Below, in pieces: positions 26,216-35,151 of a stretch of DNA of 64,000 bases. The notes beneath the pieces are model-generated. The model saw nothing but the letters and a program-made list of their open reading frames with translations, ran no database searches and was not told the origin of the DNA. The stretch lies in the NCBI GenBank assembly GCA_963621575.1, contig CAVFEH010000002.1:82127-146126 (forward strand), given 5' to 3'. Numbering within the stretch: position 1 is the stretch's first letter; each line of letters opens with the position of its first letter. The translations under genes and the position numbers were made by a program. The stretch comes from UBA1724 sp963621575 (GTDB lineage Bacteria > Verrucomicrobiota > Lentisphaeria > Oligosphaerales > Oligosphaeraceae).

Positions 26216-28273
26216 ATGACGCAGACGCCACAGAAGCTTTACCACTGCGGAAAGCTGACCTACACCCGCATGCAGCTCTGCACGCTGTTCTTCTGGCTGA
26301 TGCTGGCCGTGGCCTGCCTGGGGCTGGCCAACAGCGCACCCACCGCCATCCTGCCGATCCAGCTCAAGGAGCTGGGTGTCAGCGACACCGCCAGCTGGCT
26401 CATCCTATCCTGCATCCTCTCCATCATGAACATGACGGTGTGCCCATACATCAGCGTGGCCAGCGACCTGCACCGGAGCAGATGGGGGCGCCGGATCCCC
26501 TTCATCTTCCTCTCCATGCCGCCCATCGTGCTGTCGCTGGTGCTCTTCGGCTTCACGCTGCGCTTCGGAGACGCGCTCTCAGCCTGGGCACAACCCCTCT
26601 GGCACGCCTCGCCGGCCACCATGACCGCGCTGGTCATGGGACTGGTCATGATCCTCTACCAGTTCTTCGCCATGTGGGCCAATTCGGTGATCTGGTACAT
26701 CTTCATTGACATCATCCCCCCGGAGTTCTTCGGACGCATCATGGCCTGCGTGCGGCTGGCCCTGCAGTTCGGCGCCGCCTTCTTTCACTACTTCCTCTTT
26801 CCACACGCCCAGAAACACTCCACCGCCATCTTCCTGGGACTGGCCGCCGTCTACGGCGTCGGCATCACCCTTTTCTGCCTGAACGTAAAGGAAGATGAAT
26901 ACCCCCCCCTCACCGAAGAGCAGCTCGCGCGCAAGAATGCGAAGGGCCTGGACCGTCTGAAAGCGAAGGTCTGGGGGCTGAAGGACTTCGTGAAACTCAC
27001 CTTCTGCCATCGGGTGTACTGGCTGCGGTACCTGATCTTCATCTCCGGATCCCTCAGCGGCGCCGCCGGCGTCTTCAACTACTTCCTCGTCAGCAAGCAA
27101 CTGAAGCTCACCGACGCAGACTACGGCCACATGAATGGCATAAGCGGGATGGTGCTGGCGGGGGGAATCTTCGTGGCCGCGCTGCTGCCTGCGCTGGTGA
27201 ACCGCTGGCATCCCACCAGGATCATGGTGTACCACTACATCTTCACCAGCATCGCCGGACTGCCCTTCCTCCTGCGGTGGATGTTTGGCACCATGCCGCC
27301 CCAGGTCCTGGTGAACCTCTCCATCGTGAGCTCAATCATCAACCTCCTCATCAGCGGACTATACGCCATCTGCGACCAGCCCCTGGAGATGATGCTCTTC
27401 CCCAAGTCCCGATACGGCACCTTCTGCGCCATGCAGGCAATGCTGCGTTCCTGGACCAGCCTGCTCGCCGGATTCCTGGTGGCGCGGCTCTTCGACTACG
27501 CCGCCGCACACTTCAGCAACACGGCTTTCGCCCTCCAATACGGCGACGGATGGCACTACCGCCTCTCGCAGCCATGGGCCATCCCCTGGCTCTTCCTCAC
27601 CGCCACCGCGGCATACCTCCTCTACCGGGAATGGAACCGGCTGGGCGGATACCACGCATACGCCTCCCCCACACCTTGGACGAAAGAAGGCCGCGAACAC
27701 GTGGATCCCCTCCCCTGCCAGCCCGTGAATCCCGACAGCATGAAAAGGTGCCTCCCCCTCTTCGACGCATTCTTCCTCTTCTTCGCAGTCCTTCCCCCCG
27801 CCTTCGCACTCTGGAACTGCCTGGGGAGAATACACGCGCCACTCGTCCTCCCCGACAACCCCGCCACACACACCATCTCCAATGCCGTACGGGACTTCTT
27901 CCTCGCCGGAGGCGAACCCACGCTCCTCCGGGAATACATGACACTGCCCACCATCCTCGGCGTCGCCGCACTCGCCCTATGGCTCCCCCTGCGCACCAAC
28001 ATCCTCGCACGCGCCAACCACTCCCAAAACGGGGGGGGACTCCTCCAGCCCGCACTCCTCCTCATCTACATGGTCTCCCACGCCCTCGACCAACTCAACT
28101 GCGTCTGGGGAATCCTCCACACGCCAGGACCCTACGGAGCAACTCTCATGACGCTCACCTCCACATCCACACTCTGCGTCCTCGCCGTCATCGCCACCAT
28201 CCACTTCATGGAACGGGGAATCTCCGTCACCAGCCCCCCGGAATTCCACCCTTCCACAGCCCCAATGTCGTAA
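26216..28273 (+). CDS. MFS sugar transporter with extra C-terminal membrane segments
   Basis: The first 470 residues are a major-facilitator protein of the sugar (GPH/SUC-like) type, with the loop 2-3 signature SDLHRSRWGRRIPFIFLSMP. At 685 residues it is much longer than the usual 400-500. The additional 200 residues hold about four more hydrophobic segments (around LFDAFFLFFAVLPPAFALW, ILGVAALALWLPL, LLQPALLLIYMVSHALDQL and STLCVLAVIATIHFM). The substrate cannot be read; a sugar or glycoside is likely from the motif. It lies 50 bp after queF and 100 bp before a FadL-type porin gene. Confidence 0.82.
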   Translation: MTQTPQKLYHCGKLTYTRMQLCTLFFWLMLAVACLGLANSAPTAILPIQLKELGVSDTASWLILSCILSIMNMTVCPYISVASDLHRSRWGRRIPFIFLSMPPIVLSLVLFGFTLRFGDALSAWAQPLWHASPATMTALVMGLVMILYQFFAMWANSVIWYIFIDIIPPEFFGRIMACVRLALQFGAAFFHYFLFPHAQKHSTAIFLGLAAVYGVGITLFCLNVKEDEYPPLTEEQLARKNAKGLDRLKAKVWGLKDFVKLTFCHRVYWLRYLIFISGSLSGAAGVFNYFLVSKQLKLTDADYGHMNGISGMVLAGGIFVAALLPALVNRWHPTRIMVYHYIFTSIAGLPFLLRWMFGTMPPQVLVNLSIVSSIINLLISGLYAICDQPLEMMLFPKSRYGTFCAMQAMLRSWTSLLAGFLVARLFDYAAAHFSNTAFALQYGDGWHYRLSQPWAIPWLFLTATAAYLLYREWNRLGGYHAYASPTPWTKEGREHVDPLPCQPVNPDSMKRCLPLFDAFFLFFAVLPPAFALWNCLGRIHAPLVLPDNPATHTISNAVRDFFLAGGEPTLLREYMTLPTILGVAALALWLPLRTNILARANHSQNGGGLLQPALLLIYMVSHALDQLNCVWGILHTPGPYGATLMTLTSTSTLCVLAVIATIHFMERGISVTSPPEFHPSTAPMS

Positions 28274-28372
28274 TCTCAGGAATACGTGCTATCTTATCGT
28301 TTACAGACACTTTTTTAGTTTTTGTTACAATAACGCACGTCCAAGTTCCCCAACCATCTCATTTGGAGGCAC

Positions 28373-29629
28373 ATGAAAAAACTTCTCGCACTTAGCTTCC
28401 TGGTTCTCTCCTCGGCTTATTTGCTGGCGTCCGGCTTTTCCATCCTGGAGCAGTCCGTAGGGGGCCTTGGCCGCAGCCTTGCTGGCATGACGGCGAGCAC
28501 GGACGACCCCTCCGCCCTGTACTTCAACCCTGCTGGCGCGGCGTGGGTGGAGCGTCCCACATTGAATGCCGGCACCCACCTTCTCACGGGCAAGGTGAAG
28601 TTCCACGACTCCGGCAGTTCGCTTTCCGGGCACGAGAGTGGTGACATCATCCGGAAGACGTACATCCCGAATTTGGACTACTCCATTCCGATTGGCGACG
28701 GTCTGAACCTGAACTTGGCGGCCAGCGCCACCAGCGGCACCGCCACCAACTACCATCGGAATTGGATGGGCCGCTACCACGGCATTGACACCTCCATCGC
28801 AGTGGTGGAGGTCCTGCCCTCTGTCTCCTACCGCCTCACCGACAATTTTGCGGTGGGTGTCGGCCTGATGGTTGACTATGCGCAGATGAAGTCGCGCCAG
28901 AAGGTGAACACCGCCGCCTATGGCCGTGACACCAAGCTCCGCACCGAGGGTGACGACATTGGCCTGGGCTTCACCCTGGGTTTGGTTTGGAAGCCCTGGG
29001 AGGGCACGTCCATTGGCCTCGGCTATCGCTCCCGCTCCTCCTACGAGCTGGACCTGGACGCCAGATTCTACAACATCCCCGAGATCGTCGCCGCCGCGTA
29101 CGGCATCGAGGGCACCAGCTACAAGGACCACGCCAAGCTGAAGCTGAAGATGCCCCAGAATGTGAACTTCGGCATCCAGCAGGTGATCACCGACCGTCTG
29201 ACCCTGATGATGGACATCGCCTGGACCCAGTGGAGCACCATGAAGGAGCTCACCACCAGATTTGAGCGGGGCCCCCTGGTGAAGAAGAACACCGTGGTCA
29301 TGAATTGGCATGACGCCTGGCGCTTCTCCTTCGGCGGCGAGTACAAGCTGACCGACAAGTGGACTCTCCGTTGCGGCACCACCTTCGACCAGCGCGCCGT
29401 CACCAAAAAGGAGAACAAGAGCGTGATGCTTCCCGACAGCAACCGCATCTGGCTCTGCTTCGGAGCCTCCTACCAGTGGAACGAGCACCTCCGCCTGGAT
29501 GCCGGCTGGAACCACATCTTCTTCCACCGCAGCCACGCCAAGCAGGCCCTCGGCGAGGAGCATTACATCAAGGGCACCTACCGGGGATACACCGACCTCC
29601 TCTCCCTGGGCGTGAAGTACGAGTTCTAA
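28373..29629 (+). CDS. FadL/OmpP1-type outer-membrane transport protein
   Basis: A 418-residue beta-barrel protein has a signal peptide (MKKLLALSFLVLSSAYLLAS) and the FadL N-terminal block SILEQSVGGLGRSLAGMTAS followed by DPSALYFNPAGAAWV, the hatch-domain signature that contains the NPA motif. It ends in an aromatic residue (KYEF), as outer-membrane barrels do. FadL relatives import long-chain fatty acids or aromatic hydrocarbons. GGAGG precedes the ATG (TTTGGAGGCACATG). The upstream 99 bp is AT-rich with several poor promoter matches. A strong hairpin with a T-rich tail follows at 29659-29707. Confidence 0.92.
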   Translation: MKKLLALSFLVLSSAYLLASGFSILEQSVGGLGRSLAGMTASTDDPSALYFNPAGAAWVERPTLNAGTHLLTGKVKFHDSGSSLSGHESGDIIRKTYIPNLDYSIPIGDGLNLNLAASATSGTATNYHRNWMGRYHGIDTSIAVVEVLPSVSYRLTDNFAVGVGLMVDYAQMKSRQKVNTAAYGRDTKLRTEGDDIGLGFTLGLVWKPWEGTSIGLGYRSRSSYELDLDARFYNIPEIVAAAYGIEGTSYKDHAKLKLKMPQNVNFGIQQVITDRLTLMMDIAWTQWSTMKELTTRFERGPLVKKNTVVMNWHDAWRFSFGGEYKLTDKWTLRCGTTFDQRAVTKKENKSVMLPDSNRIWLCFGASYQWNEHLRLDAGWNHIFFHRSHAKQALGEEHYIKGTYRGYTDLLSLGVKYEF

Positions 29630-29658
29630 ACTCCGGCCCCCCCACCCCGTTCACACAC

Positions 29659-29707
29659 ACGGCGCCGCCTCTCCGCATCCCGCCCCGAGACGGCGCCGTT
29701 CTTCTTT
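29659..29707 (+). terminator. Rho-independent terminator after the FadL-type gene
   Basis: ACGGCGCCG (29659-29667) and CGGCGCCGT (29691-29699) form a perfect 9-bp stem followed by the T-rich TTCTTCTTTT, 30 bp after the stop codon. The rest of the 277-bp gap up to 29906 shows nothing else I can support. Confidence 0.75.
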
Positions 29708-29906
29708 TCCCCCGCAGACGGCATTCCTCTTCTTGGCGTGAAACAAGGAGATCGACAGGGCGGGGAATGCCGTCCCGCCCTCCCTGCCTCGACAACCGGC
29801 AGATTCCCCCGCTTCCCCCAAAGCGGGCGCAACGACGGCTGGCTCATTCGGGGGCTGCGGAACTTTCACGCACACGCATAAAATTCCCAATTCCTCATTT
29901 TTCGAA

Positions 29907-31829
29907 ATGTCTTCCCTCTGCGGTTTTGTGTTGGCAGCGGGTCTGGGCAACCGGATGCGTCCCGCCACCCTTCTGCGTCCCAAGGCGTTGTTGCCCTTTT
30001 GCGGCGTTCCGCTGTTGACCCTGGCACTGGACGAATTGCGCCAGCTGCAGGAGATGCGGGCTCTTCTTGTGAACAGCGCCTATCTTGGAGAGCAGGTGGC
30101 CGCGGCATGCCGGGAGTATTCACAAGTGCGTGGCGTGGAGGTCCTTTGTTCCGAGGAGGGCCCACGTCCGCTGAACCACGGTGGGGGCATCCGGAAAGGT
30201 ATCCGGGAACTTGCTCCGGATGCGGAAGAAATCCTCGTGCGGAATGTGGACGTAATCCACGACTTCCCCTTGAAGGAGCTCCTGCGCTTCCACCGGGACT
30301 CCCGGGCGGACGCCACGCTGTTGCTCATCCCCGGCAAGGGCGTGCGGAGTGTGCGCCTCACGGAGGGCGGTGAAATCCTGGACTTCCATGGCGGGAATGG
30401 ACAGGGGTACACCTTCTCCGGGATCTACCTGCTGAAACGGGAGATCCTGGACTTCCTGCCGGCAGAAGAAAAGACCCCGGGCATCCTGGATGCCTTCCGC
30501 CGCGCCACTAGGGCCGGCAGGAGGATCCTTGGACTGGTGGCTCCCAGGGATTGCTTTTGGTCCGATGTGGGAACTCCTGCGGAATACATCCACGCGCACC
30601 AGGAGGTGATGGACTGCGCCATGGCCCACAACCCCACCCTCCGGGACGCCATCGAGGAGCAAAGCCTCCGGCGGGATCTCCTGGAGCGCCAGGGCGTCCA
30701 GTGCACCGGTGCCCTGGGACTGGGAACGAATCTGCGGATTCCCATTGGCGCACGGCTCCACGACATCGTCCTCTGGGACGGTGTGGAATTGCCCCATCCA
30801 GGCCTCTATGCCTCTGGAATCCTCTGCGAGACTCCCCGGGAGGTCCTGCCTGCCGGCAGCCCCGAACGACTCCCCGACCCCCGGATTCCCATGACCGCCA
30901 CCACAGAGGGCGCCCCCAGGGAACAAGGCTCCGGCAGGCGGTACCTCCCCCTGCTCAAGGACGGCGAGAAGACAAACCTCCTCTGGAGCGCCTACGATCT
31001 CTCCCGACAGGAGAACGCCGCCTTCGTCGCCATCGACCAATTCCTGGAAGGCCTGGGCATTCCCGTGCCGCGAATCCATGTCCATCTCCCCGATGCAGGG
31101 GAAATCGTCCTAGAGGACCTGGGGCGCCAGGAACTCTCCGGGCTCCCCCGGGAGAAGCGTCTGTCCCTCGTGCAGGAGCAGGTTGTCCGGCAGGCCGCGC
31201 GTCTCCATGTAGCCGGCACCCGGGAGGCGCGAAGGAATCCCCTGCCCCTCCAACCACCCTTCACACGGGAGAGCTACCAATGGGAGCGGGACTACTTCCG
31301 GAGGCATCTCCTCCATGTCGTCCTGGACGCCGATGAACTCTGGACGAATGAAGTCGCCGAAGAAGCCAATGAGGTCCGCGAAGCCCTGCTGGCGGGCCCC
31401 CAGGCACTGCTGCACCGGGACTTCCAGGGAGCGAATATCCTGGTAAAAGACGGACACTGCTTCTGGATCGACTTCCAGGGCATGCGATTGGGCTCCCCCG
31501 TCTACGATCTGGCCTCCCTCCTCTACGACCCCTACACCGAATACTCCCCCGAAGAGCGGGAACTCTGCTGGAAACAATATCTCCAGGCCGTCGGCGACGA
31601 GGGCGGCACGCCCCCCGGCGAAATGCTCCTCCACACGGCCGCCATCCAGCGGCTCATGCAGGCCCTGGGCGCCTACGGGAAGCTCTGGAAGGAAAACGGG
31701 CTCGTCTGGTATCGGCAGCACATCCCCGCCGGACTCCATAGACTGCAGGAGGCCGCCATCGCCGCACGGCTCCCGCATTTCCAGGCCATGGCGAAAGAGG
31801 CGCTGAGGAAACTGGAGGGACTGCGCTGA
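29907..31829 (+). CDS. Fused sugar-1-phosphate nucleotidyltransferase and sugar kinase (MurU-AmgK type)
   Basis: The 640-residue protein joins two enzymes of cell-wall sugar recycling. Residues 1-235 are a nucleotidyltransferase with LAAGLGNRMRPATLLRPKALLP, the MurU-type NTP-binding signature, followed by a short left-handed-helix-like stretch to about residue 310. Residues 340-640 are an aminoglycoside-phosphotransferase-fold kinase with LLHRDFQGANIL (His503-Asp505) and FWIDFQGMRLGSPVYDLASLL, the AmgK signature. In Pseudomonas these activities are separate proteins that phosphorylate MurNAc/GlcNAc at C1 and make UDP-MurNAc, bypassing fosfomycin-sensitive MurA. Fusion on one chain implies substrate hand-over. 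No Shine-Dalgarno is visible. The substrate is inferred from family, not shown. Confidence 0.85.
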   Translation: MSSLCGFVLAAGLGNRMRPATLLRPKALLPFCGVPLLTLALDELRQLQEMRALLVNSAYLGEQVAAACREYSQVRGVEVLCSEEGPRPLNHGGGIRKGIRELAPDAEEILVRNVDVIHDFPLKELLRFHRDSRADATLLLIPGKGVRSVRLTEGGEILDFHGGNGQGYTFSGIYLLKREILDFLPAEEKTPGILDAFRRATRAGRRILGLVAPRDCFWSDVGTPAEYIHAHQEVMDCAMAHNPTLRDAIEEQSLRRDLLERQGVQCTGALGLGTNLRIPIGARLHDIVLWDGVELPHPGLYASGILCETPREVLPAGSPERLPDPRIPMTATTEGAPREQGSGRRYLPLLKDGEKTNLLWSAYDLSRQENAAFVAIDQFLEGLGIPVPRIHVHLPDAGEIVLEDLGRQELSGLPREKRLSLVQEQVVRQAARLHVAGTREARRNPLPLQPPFTRESYQWERDYFRRHLLHVVLDADELWTNEVAEEANEVREALLAGPQALLHRDFQGANILVKDGHCFWIDFQGMRLGSPVYDLASLLYDPYTEYSPEERELCWKQYLQAVGDEGGTPPGEMLLHTAAIQRLMQALGAYGKLWKENGLVWYRQHIPAGLHRLQEAAIAARLPHFQAMAKEALRKLEGLR

Positions 31830-31957
31830 CCTCGCCTTTCCCTCCTTCCATAAAAAGGGGAAAGCTCAACCAAGGGGATACGTGCAGAAACGCGCGCCGG
31901 GATCTTCCAGCACGCGTGCTCAATATACAGAACAAATTTACAACAAAAGACTTATAA

Positions 31958-33451
31958 CTAATTCAGACCACTTCCCCCCGTGGCAAAAAGGCATATTTTC
32001 CGGAGAACAGGGGCTTCGCCTTCCTGGGCGAGAAGCGCAAAGGACAATTTCCAGGGTGGTGTCGTGGTGGGAGCGGGGACATCAAGGACGGGTCGGCCGT
32101 TTGCCAGGAGGAGCCACTGGTCGCCTTGAGGGACGACGCGCAGCCCCCAGGTAACCTCTCCGCGGGGTTCCCCCGCCAGGAGGGTCGTCTCCGAGAAGAC
32201 TCCGCGTGGAGTAAGCATGGCGTGGATCTCCGTGGGGTCCTCACCGGGGTTTGCAGGTTGAAAGCGGATCTGGAGTTCCGCCTGCCGAAGCCCCGAGATC
32301 ACCTCGAAATAGAGCTCGAAGTCCCTTTCGGAGACAATGCACGCCTCTCCGGGAAGCACTTGAATGCCGCCGGGCACCTCCTGCACGGCTGGCTTTTCCT
32401 GATGAAAGCGGAGGGCCATCCGGGTATTGACCGGCGGAATCTGCTCATACCACTGCTGGGAAACGGGAAGATATTCCTCCTCCTCGGGACGCAGGGAGTT
32501 GACATGGAGGGCCAAGAACACCAGGGAAACCACCAGCACCGCCACAAAAGCCAACTGTGCACCAAGGAAGAGCCAGCGTCGGAGCTTCTGGCTCTTTTGC
32601 GCGCGGGTGGCGGGGTCGCAGACTTGGTCGAAGCCCTCCCGGAAGGCCTGTGTGGTGTGGAAGCGGTTCCCGGGTTCCGAGGAACACGCGCGCTCCATGA
32701 GGAATTGGTTCAGTTGACGCAGGGCGCGGTCATCCATGCGGCGTTCCGGAATGCGGGGGTATTCCCCCACGGGGAGCCCCGTCGCCATGGTATAGAGGAT
32801 CTTCCCCAGCGCATAAAGATCCATCTCGGGCGCTGCCTGGGTCATTCCCCCGGGAATGTACGCCTGGGTGCCAATCAGGGTGCTGTCGGGCTTCCAGCGA
32901 CAGACCAGTCCGTAGTCGCCCAGCTTCAAGCGCCCCCGCACAAAATAGAGATTGCCGGGCTTCAGATCCCGGTGGATAAGGCCGTGCGCGTGAAGTGCGG
33001 CCACGCCCTCCAGAAGCTGGTGCATCCAATCCACCAGTGTCTCCATGGGAGGCGGTCCGTGCCGGTCCAGCCAGGCCCCCAGAGTGGCGGCGGCGTAGTC
33101 GTCAGAGGAATACGGATCATTCAGATTGTCGGCCAGCTCCATGGAATAGCAGAGCGTGGGGCCGGCGGGAGAAATCTGGTGGATTGTGAGCAGGTGGTCG
33201 TCGCCGTTCTGAAACTCCTCCAGGAAGGAGACCAGCCCCTGGCGTTCCCGCGCGCGTCCCGACTCCGGCACATCCGGGTTCAGGACCTTCACCGCCAACT
33301 CCCTGTGCGCGGCATCCCGTCCCAGGTAGACCGTCCCATACGCCCCGGCGCTAATGCGGCGCAGGGTCACCACGCCCTCCAGGAGATGGGGCAGTGGTGC
33401 CGGGGAATCCGGCGGCTGTGTGGAGGAAAGGGGCATTCCGGGAATCGACAT
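31958..33451 (-). CDS. Membrane Ser/Thr protein kinase with extracytoplasmic domain
   Basis: Residues 25-280 form a Hanks-type kinase: glycine loop ISAGAYGTVYLG, Lys55 in LAVKVL, catalytic loop IHRDLKPGN (Asp162), GDYG (Asp179, a DFG variant) and an activation segment GTQAYIPGGM. Residues 293-316 are one membrane helix. The C-terminal 180 residues would lie outside the cytoplasm and look like a beta-sandwich sensor domain (segment DFELYFEVISGL). All catalytic residues are present. It is downstream of an ECF sigma factor and a small HX3CX2C protein on the same strand, with a 108-bp gap, so the three may share regulation. Confidence 0.88.
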   Translation of the reverse strand: MSIPGMPLSSTQPPDSPAPLPHLLEGVVTLRRISAGAYGTVYLGRDAAHRELAVKVLNPDVPESGRARERQGLVSFLEEFQNGDDHLLTIHQISPAGPTLCYSMELADNLNDPYSSDDYAAATLGAWLDRHGPPPMETLVDWMHQLLEGVAALHAHGLIHRDLKPGNLYFVRGRLKLGDYGLVCRWKPDSTLIGTQAYIPGGMTQAAPEMDLYALGKILYTMATGLPVGEYPRIPERRMDDRALRQLNQFLMERACSSEPGNRFHTTQAFREGFDQVCDPATRAQKSQKLRRWLFLGAQLAFVAVLVVSLVFLALHVNSLRPEEEEYLPVSQQWYEQIPPVNTRMALRFHQEKPAVQEVPGGIQVLPGEACIVSERDFELYFEVISGLRQAELQIRFQPANPGEDPTEIHAMLTPRGVFSETTLLAGEPRGEVTWGLRVVPQGDQWLLLANGRPVLDVPAPTTTPPWKLSFALLAQEGEAPVLRKICLFATGGSGLN

Positions 33452-33559
33452 CGCGGGGACAATGACGTATTTTGGGATAATTTGGCCCCCCGCGCAGGAA
33501 TCGTTTCCAACAACAGGCTTTTTTGCCTTTTTTCCAGGACAGGGGAGCTTTCCCCGCTC

Positions 33560-33799
33560 TCACCCGGCGACAGGGGGCTTTGGGAGGGTCATAGTCTCTT
33601 CCGCCTCCTTGAGGCACTCGCCATATTCCTTCAGCTGCCGCCCGATGGCGCACTGCTCCTCCTGATCCTGGCAGAGGGCCTCGTAGCGTTCCCTGCAGGC
33701 AACGCACAAACGCAGATGCCGGCGACGAAACCAGGCACGGAGACCATGGCACTCCCCGAAAAGCATCTCCACCATCTGCCGTTCTTCCAAATGAGGCAT
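33560..33799 (-). CDS. Small zinc-binding anti-sigma-like protein (HX3CX2C)
   Basis: A 79-residue soluble protein carries H28-LRL-C32-VA-C35, the HX3CX2C signature of zinc-binding anti-sigma (ZAS) domains, after a helix rich in Glu and Arg. It starts 4 bp after the stop of the ECF sigma factor gene, the classic sigma/anti-sigma order. No membrane helix follows, unlike many ZAS anti-sigma factors, so it would act in the cytoplasm. The role as anti-sigma factor is inference from motif and position. Confidence 0.7.
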   Translation of the reverse strand: MPHLEERQMVEMLFGECHGLRAWFRRRHLRLCVACRERYEALCQDQEEQCAIGRQLKEYGECLKEAEETMTLPKPPVAG

Positions 33800-33803
33800 C
33801 CTT

Positions 33804-34400
33804 CTATTCCTCCTCCAACTGCGCGACCTTCCTGCGAATGGCGCTGGTCACTTCCGTGACATCGTGATATACGGTGGCCAGGGAGGTTCCCTGCATGGCG
33901 GCCACCTTTTTGGGCGAGACCTGGTCCATGCGGACGGCGATGAATGCCTGGACCTGCCGGGGGGGGAGCTCCCTGCGCACCACGGAGAACGCCTCATGGA
34001 TCAAGAAGAGCCGGTATTCCTTCTCCTGGGAGTCGTCCTGGCGCGGATCGGGGAAATCGGCCTCCCGGCCATCGGGGAGTTGCCCGGGGACCTCCCGGCG
34101 GCGTCCGCGTTCCCGGAGCATCGTGAGGGCCTCGTTGGAGACGATCCGGCAGAAGTAATCCCGGAAACGCCCTTTCGCCGCGTCGAAAGCAAGCACCGCC
34201 TTTCCCGAAAGTCCGGTGCTGGAAAAACACTTCCCCATCACACGACTCAGCAGCTCCTCCTGGTCTGACGGCGCAAAGCCGTAGCGTCGCCCCCGCAAAA
34301 AGACCAAGACCTTGTAGCGGTCGAAGAACTTCTGCCAGGCGTCGGGATCGTTCCGGCTCACGCCGGAGAGAAGAGTTCGGCTGGTGCCTTCTATCTCCAT
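33804..34400 (-). CDS. ECF-type RNA polymerase sigma factor
   Basis: The 198-residue protein has an ECF sigma layout: region 2 around DAWQKFFDRYKVLVFLRGRR and GRFRDYFCRIVSNEAL, then a sigma-70 region 4 helix-turn-helix near the end (MDQVSPKKVAAMQGTSLATV). It would direct transcription of a specific regulon, with the adjacent HX3CX2C protein as probable antagonist. The target promoter cannot be read. A strong hairpin (34424-34461) separates it from the upstream repeat-protein gene. Confidence 0.85.
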   Translation of the reverse strand: MEIEGTSRTLLSGVSRNDPDAWQKFFDRYKVLVFLRGRRYGFAPSDQEELLSRVMGKCFSSTGLSGKAVLAFDAAKGRFRDYFCRIVSNEALTMLRERGRRREVPGQLPDGREADFPDPRQDDSQEKEYRLFLIHEAFSVVRRELPPRQVQAFIAVRMDQVSPKKVAAMQGTSLATVYHDVTEVTSAIRRKVAQLEEE

Positions 34401-34423
34401 GGGATGCCCCTTGACAACGGGAA

Positions 34424-34461
34424 AGGCCCTCCCCGGCGGAACGCGCCGTCGGGGAAGGCCT
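34424..34461 (-). terminator. Hairpin between the repeat-protein and sigma-factor genes
   Basis: AGGCCCTCCCCGGCG and CGTCGGGGAAGGCCT form a long, slightly imperfect stem at 34424-34461, just after the stop of the secreted repeat protein and 24 bp before the sigma-factor ATG. The T-tract on the minus strand is weak (TTTCCCGTTG), so it may attenuate rather than fully terminate. Confidence 0.5.
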
Positions 34462-34479
34462 GACGCGGTTTTCTCTACT

Positions 34480-34980
34480 TCAACGGTAGATCACGGTCCC
34501 CGGCGTGGTTTGAACGGGCGTATAGATCACCGCAGGCTGGGTCTGCTCGACCGGCTGGGTGTAGATCACCGTGGGCTGAGTCTGCTGAACCGGCTGGGTA
34601 TAGATCACGGTGGGCTGAGTCTGTGCGGGTTGCGTCACGATCACCGTGGGCTGTGTCATCGCGGGCGTGGTCACAACAGGGGGCGGCGGGGGCTCCGCCA
34701 GCGCCCGGGTGGCGATGTCCAGGACACCCAGGGTGGCGCCCACGACCAGCGCGCCATTCCACCAGCCACGGCTGGGACCATCGTGATGACGACGGCCACC
34801 ACCAGGGCCGCCAGGGCCGGGACGACCCATCTCATGCCAGGGAGCAGGACGGCCAGGACCGCCAGGACGGCCAGGACCGCCAGGGCCGCCAGGACCACCA
34901 GGGCCGGGACGACCCATCGCCGGGGTGCACAGGAACGCGACAACCGCGAAAACCATGAGAGTCTGAACGAACTTCTTCAT
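34480..34980 (-). CDS. Secreted Gly/Pro-repeat and TQPTVIYTQP-repeat protein
   Basis: A 166-residue protein has a signal peptide (MKKFVQTLMVFAVVAFLCTP). A mature collagen-like segment of GPGGPGGPGRPGGPG follows (residues 25-60), then a hydrophobic helix (NGALVVGATLGVLDIATRAL) and a C-terminal tract of four imperfect 13-residue repeats of the type TQPTVIYTQPVQQ. The low-complexity composition suggests a structural or surface role. The AT-rich upstream region contains TATTAA on the minus strand near 35077. No family is recognised. It lies upstream of the sigma-factor operon and may be a target of it, which is inference. Confidence 0.7.
   Translation of the reverse strand: MKKFVQTLMVFAVVAFLCTPAMGRPGPGGPGGPGGPGRPGGPGRPAPWHEMGRPGPGGPGGGRRHHDGPSRGWWNGALVVGATLGVLDIATRALAEPPPPPVVTTPAMTQPTVIVTQPAQTQPTVIYTQPVQQTQPTVIYTQPVEQTQPAVIYTPVQTTPGTVIYR
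34498..34650. repeat. 39-bp tandem repeats inside the secreted repeat protein
   Basis: About three and a half imperfect 39-bp units repeat GTAGATCACCGTGGGCTGAG-type sequence, each encoding a 13-residue TQPTVIYTQPVxQ unit on the minus strand. The units are closest in the 5' half and degenerate at the ends. Confidence 0.7.
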
Positions 34981-35151
34981 CTGGATTCCTCCTCTCTGAA
35001 ATGTTATGAGTGAAACAAACTTTCTGAAAAAACTCGACTGGAAAAACCGATCGGCATCGGCCTCTTCACCTTTTAATACGCCGAAACCCGTCCATTTTCC
35101 AATGGTTGTTTGATTTTTTGGGGGATTTTCCGGTTTTCCAGGCGCATGGGG

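Noticed and set aside
28300..28331. FadL promoter made of TTTACA and TACAAT
   Set aside because: The spacer would be 20 bp, too long for a good sigma70 promoter, and other AT-rich hexamers fit about equally well.
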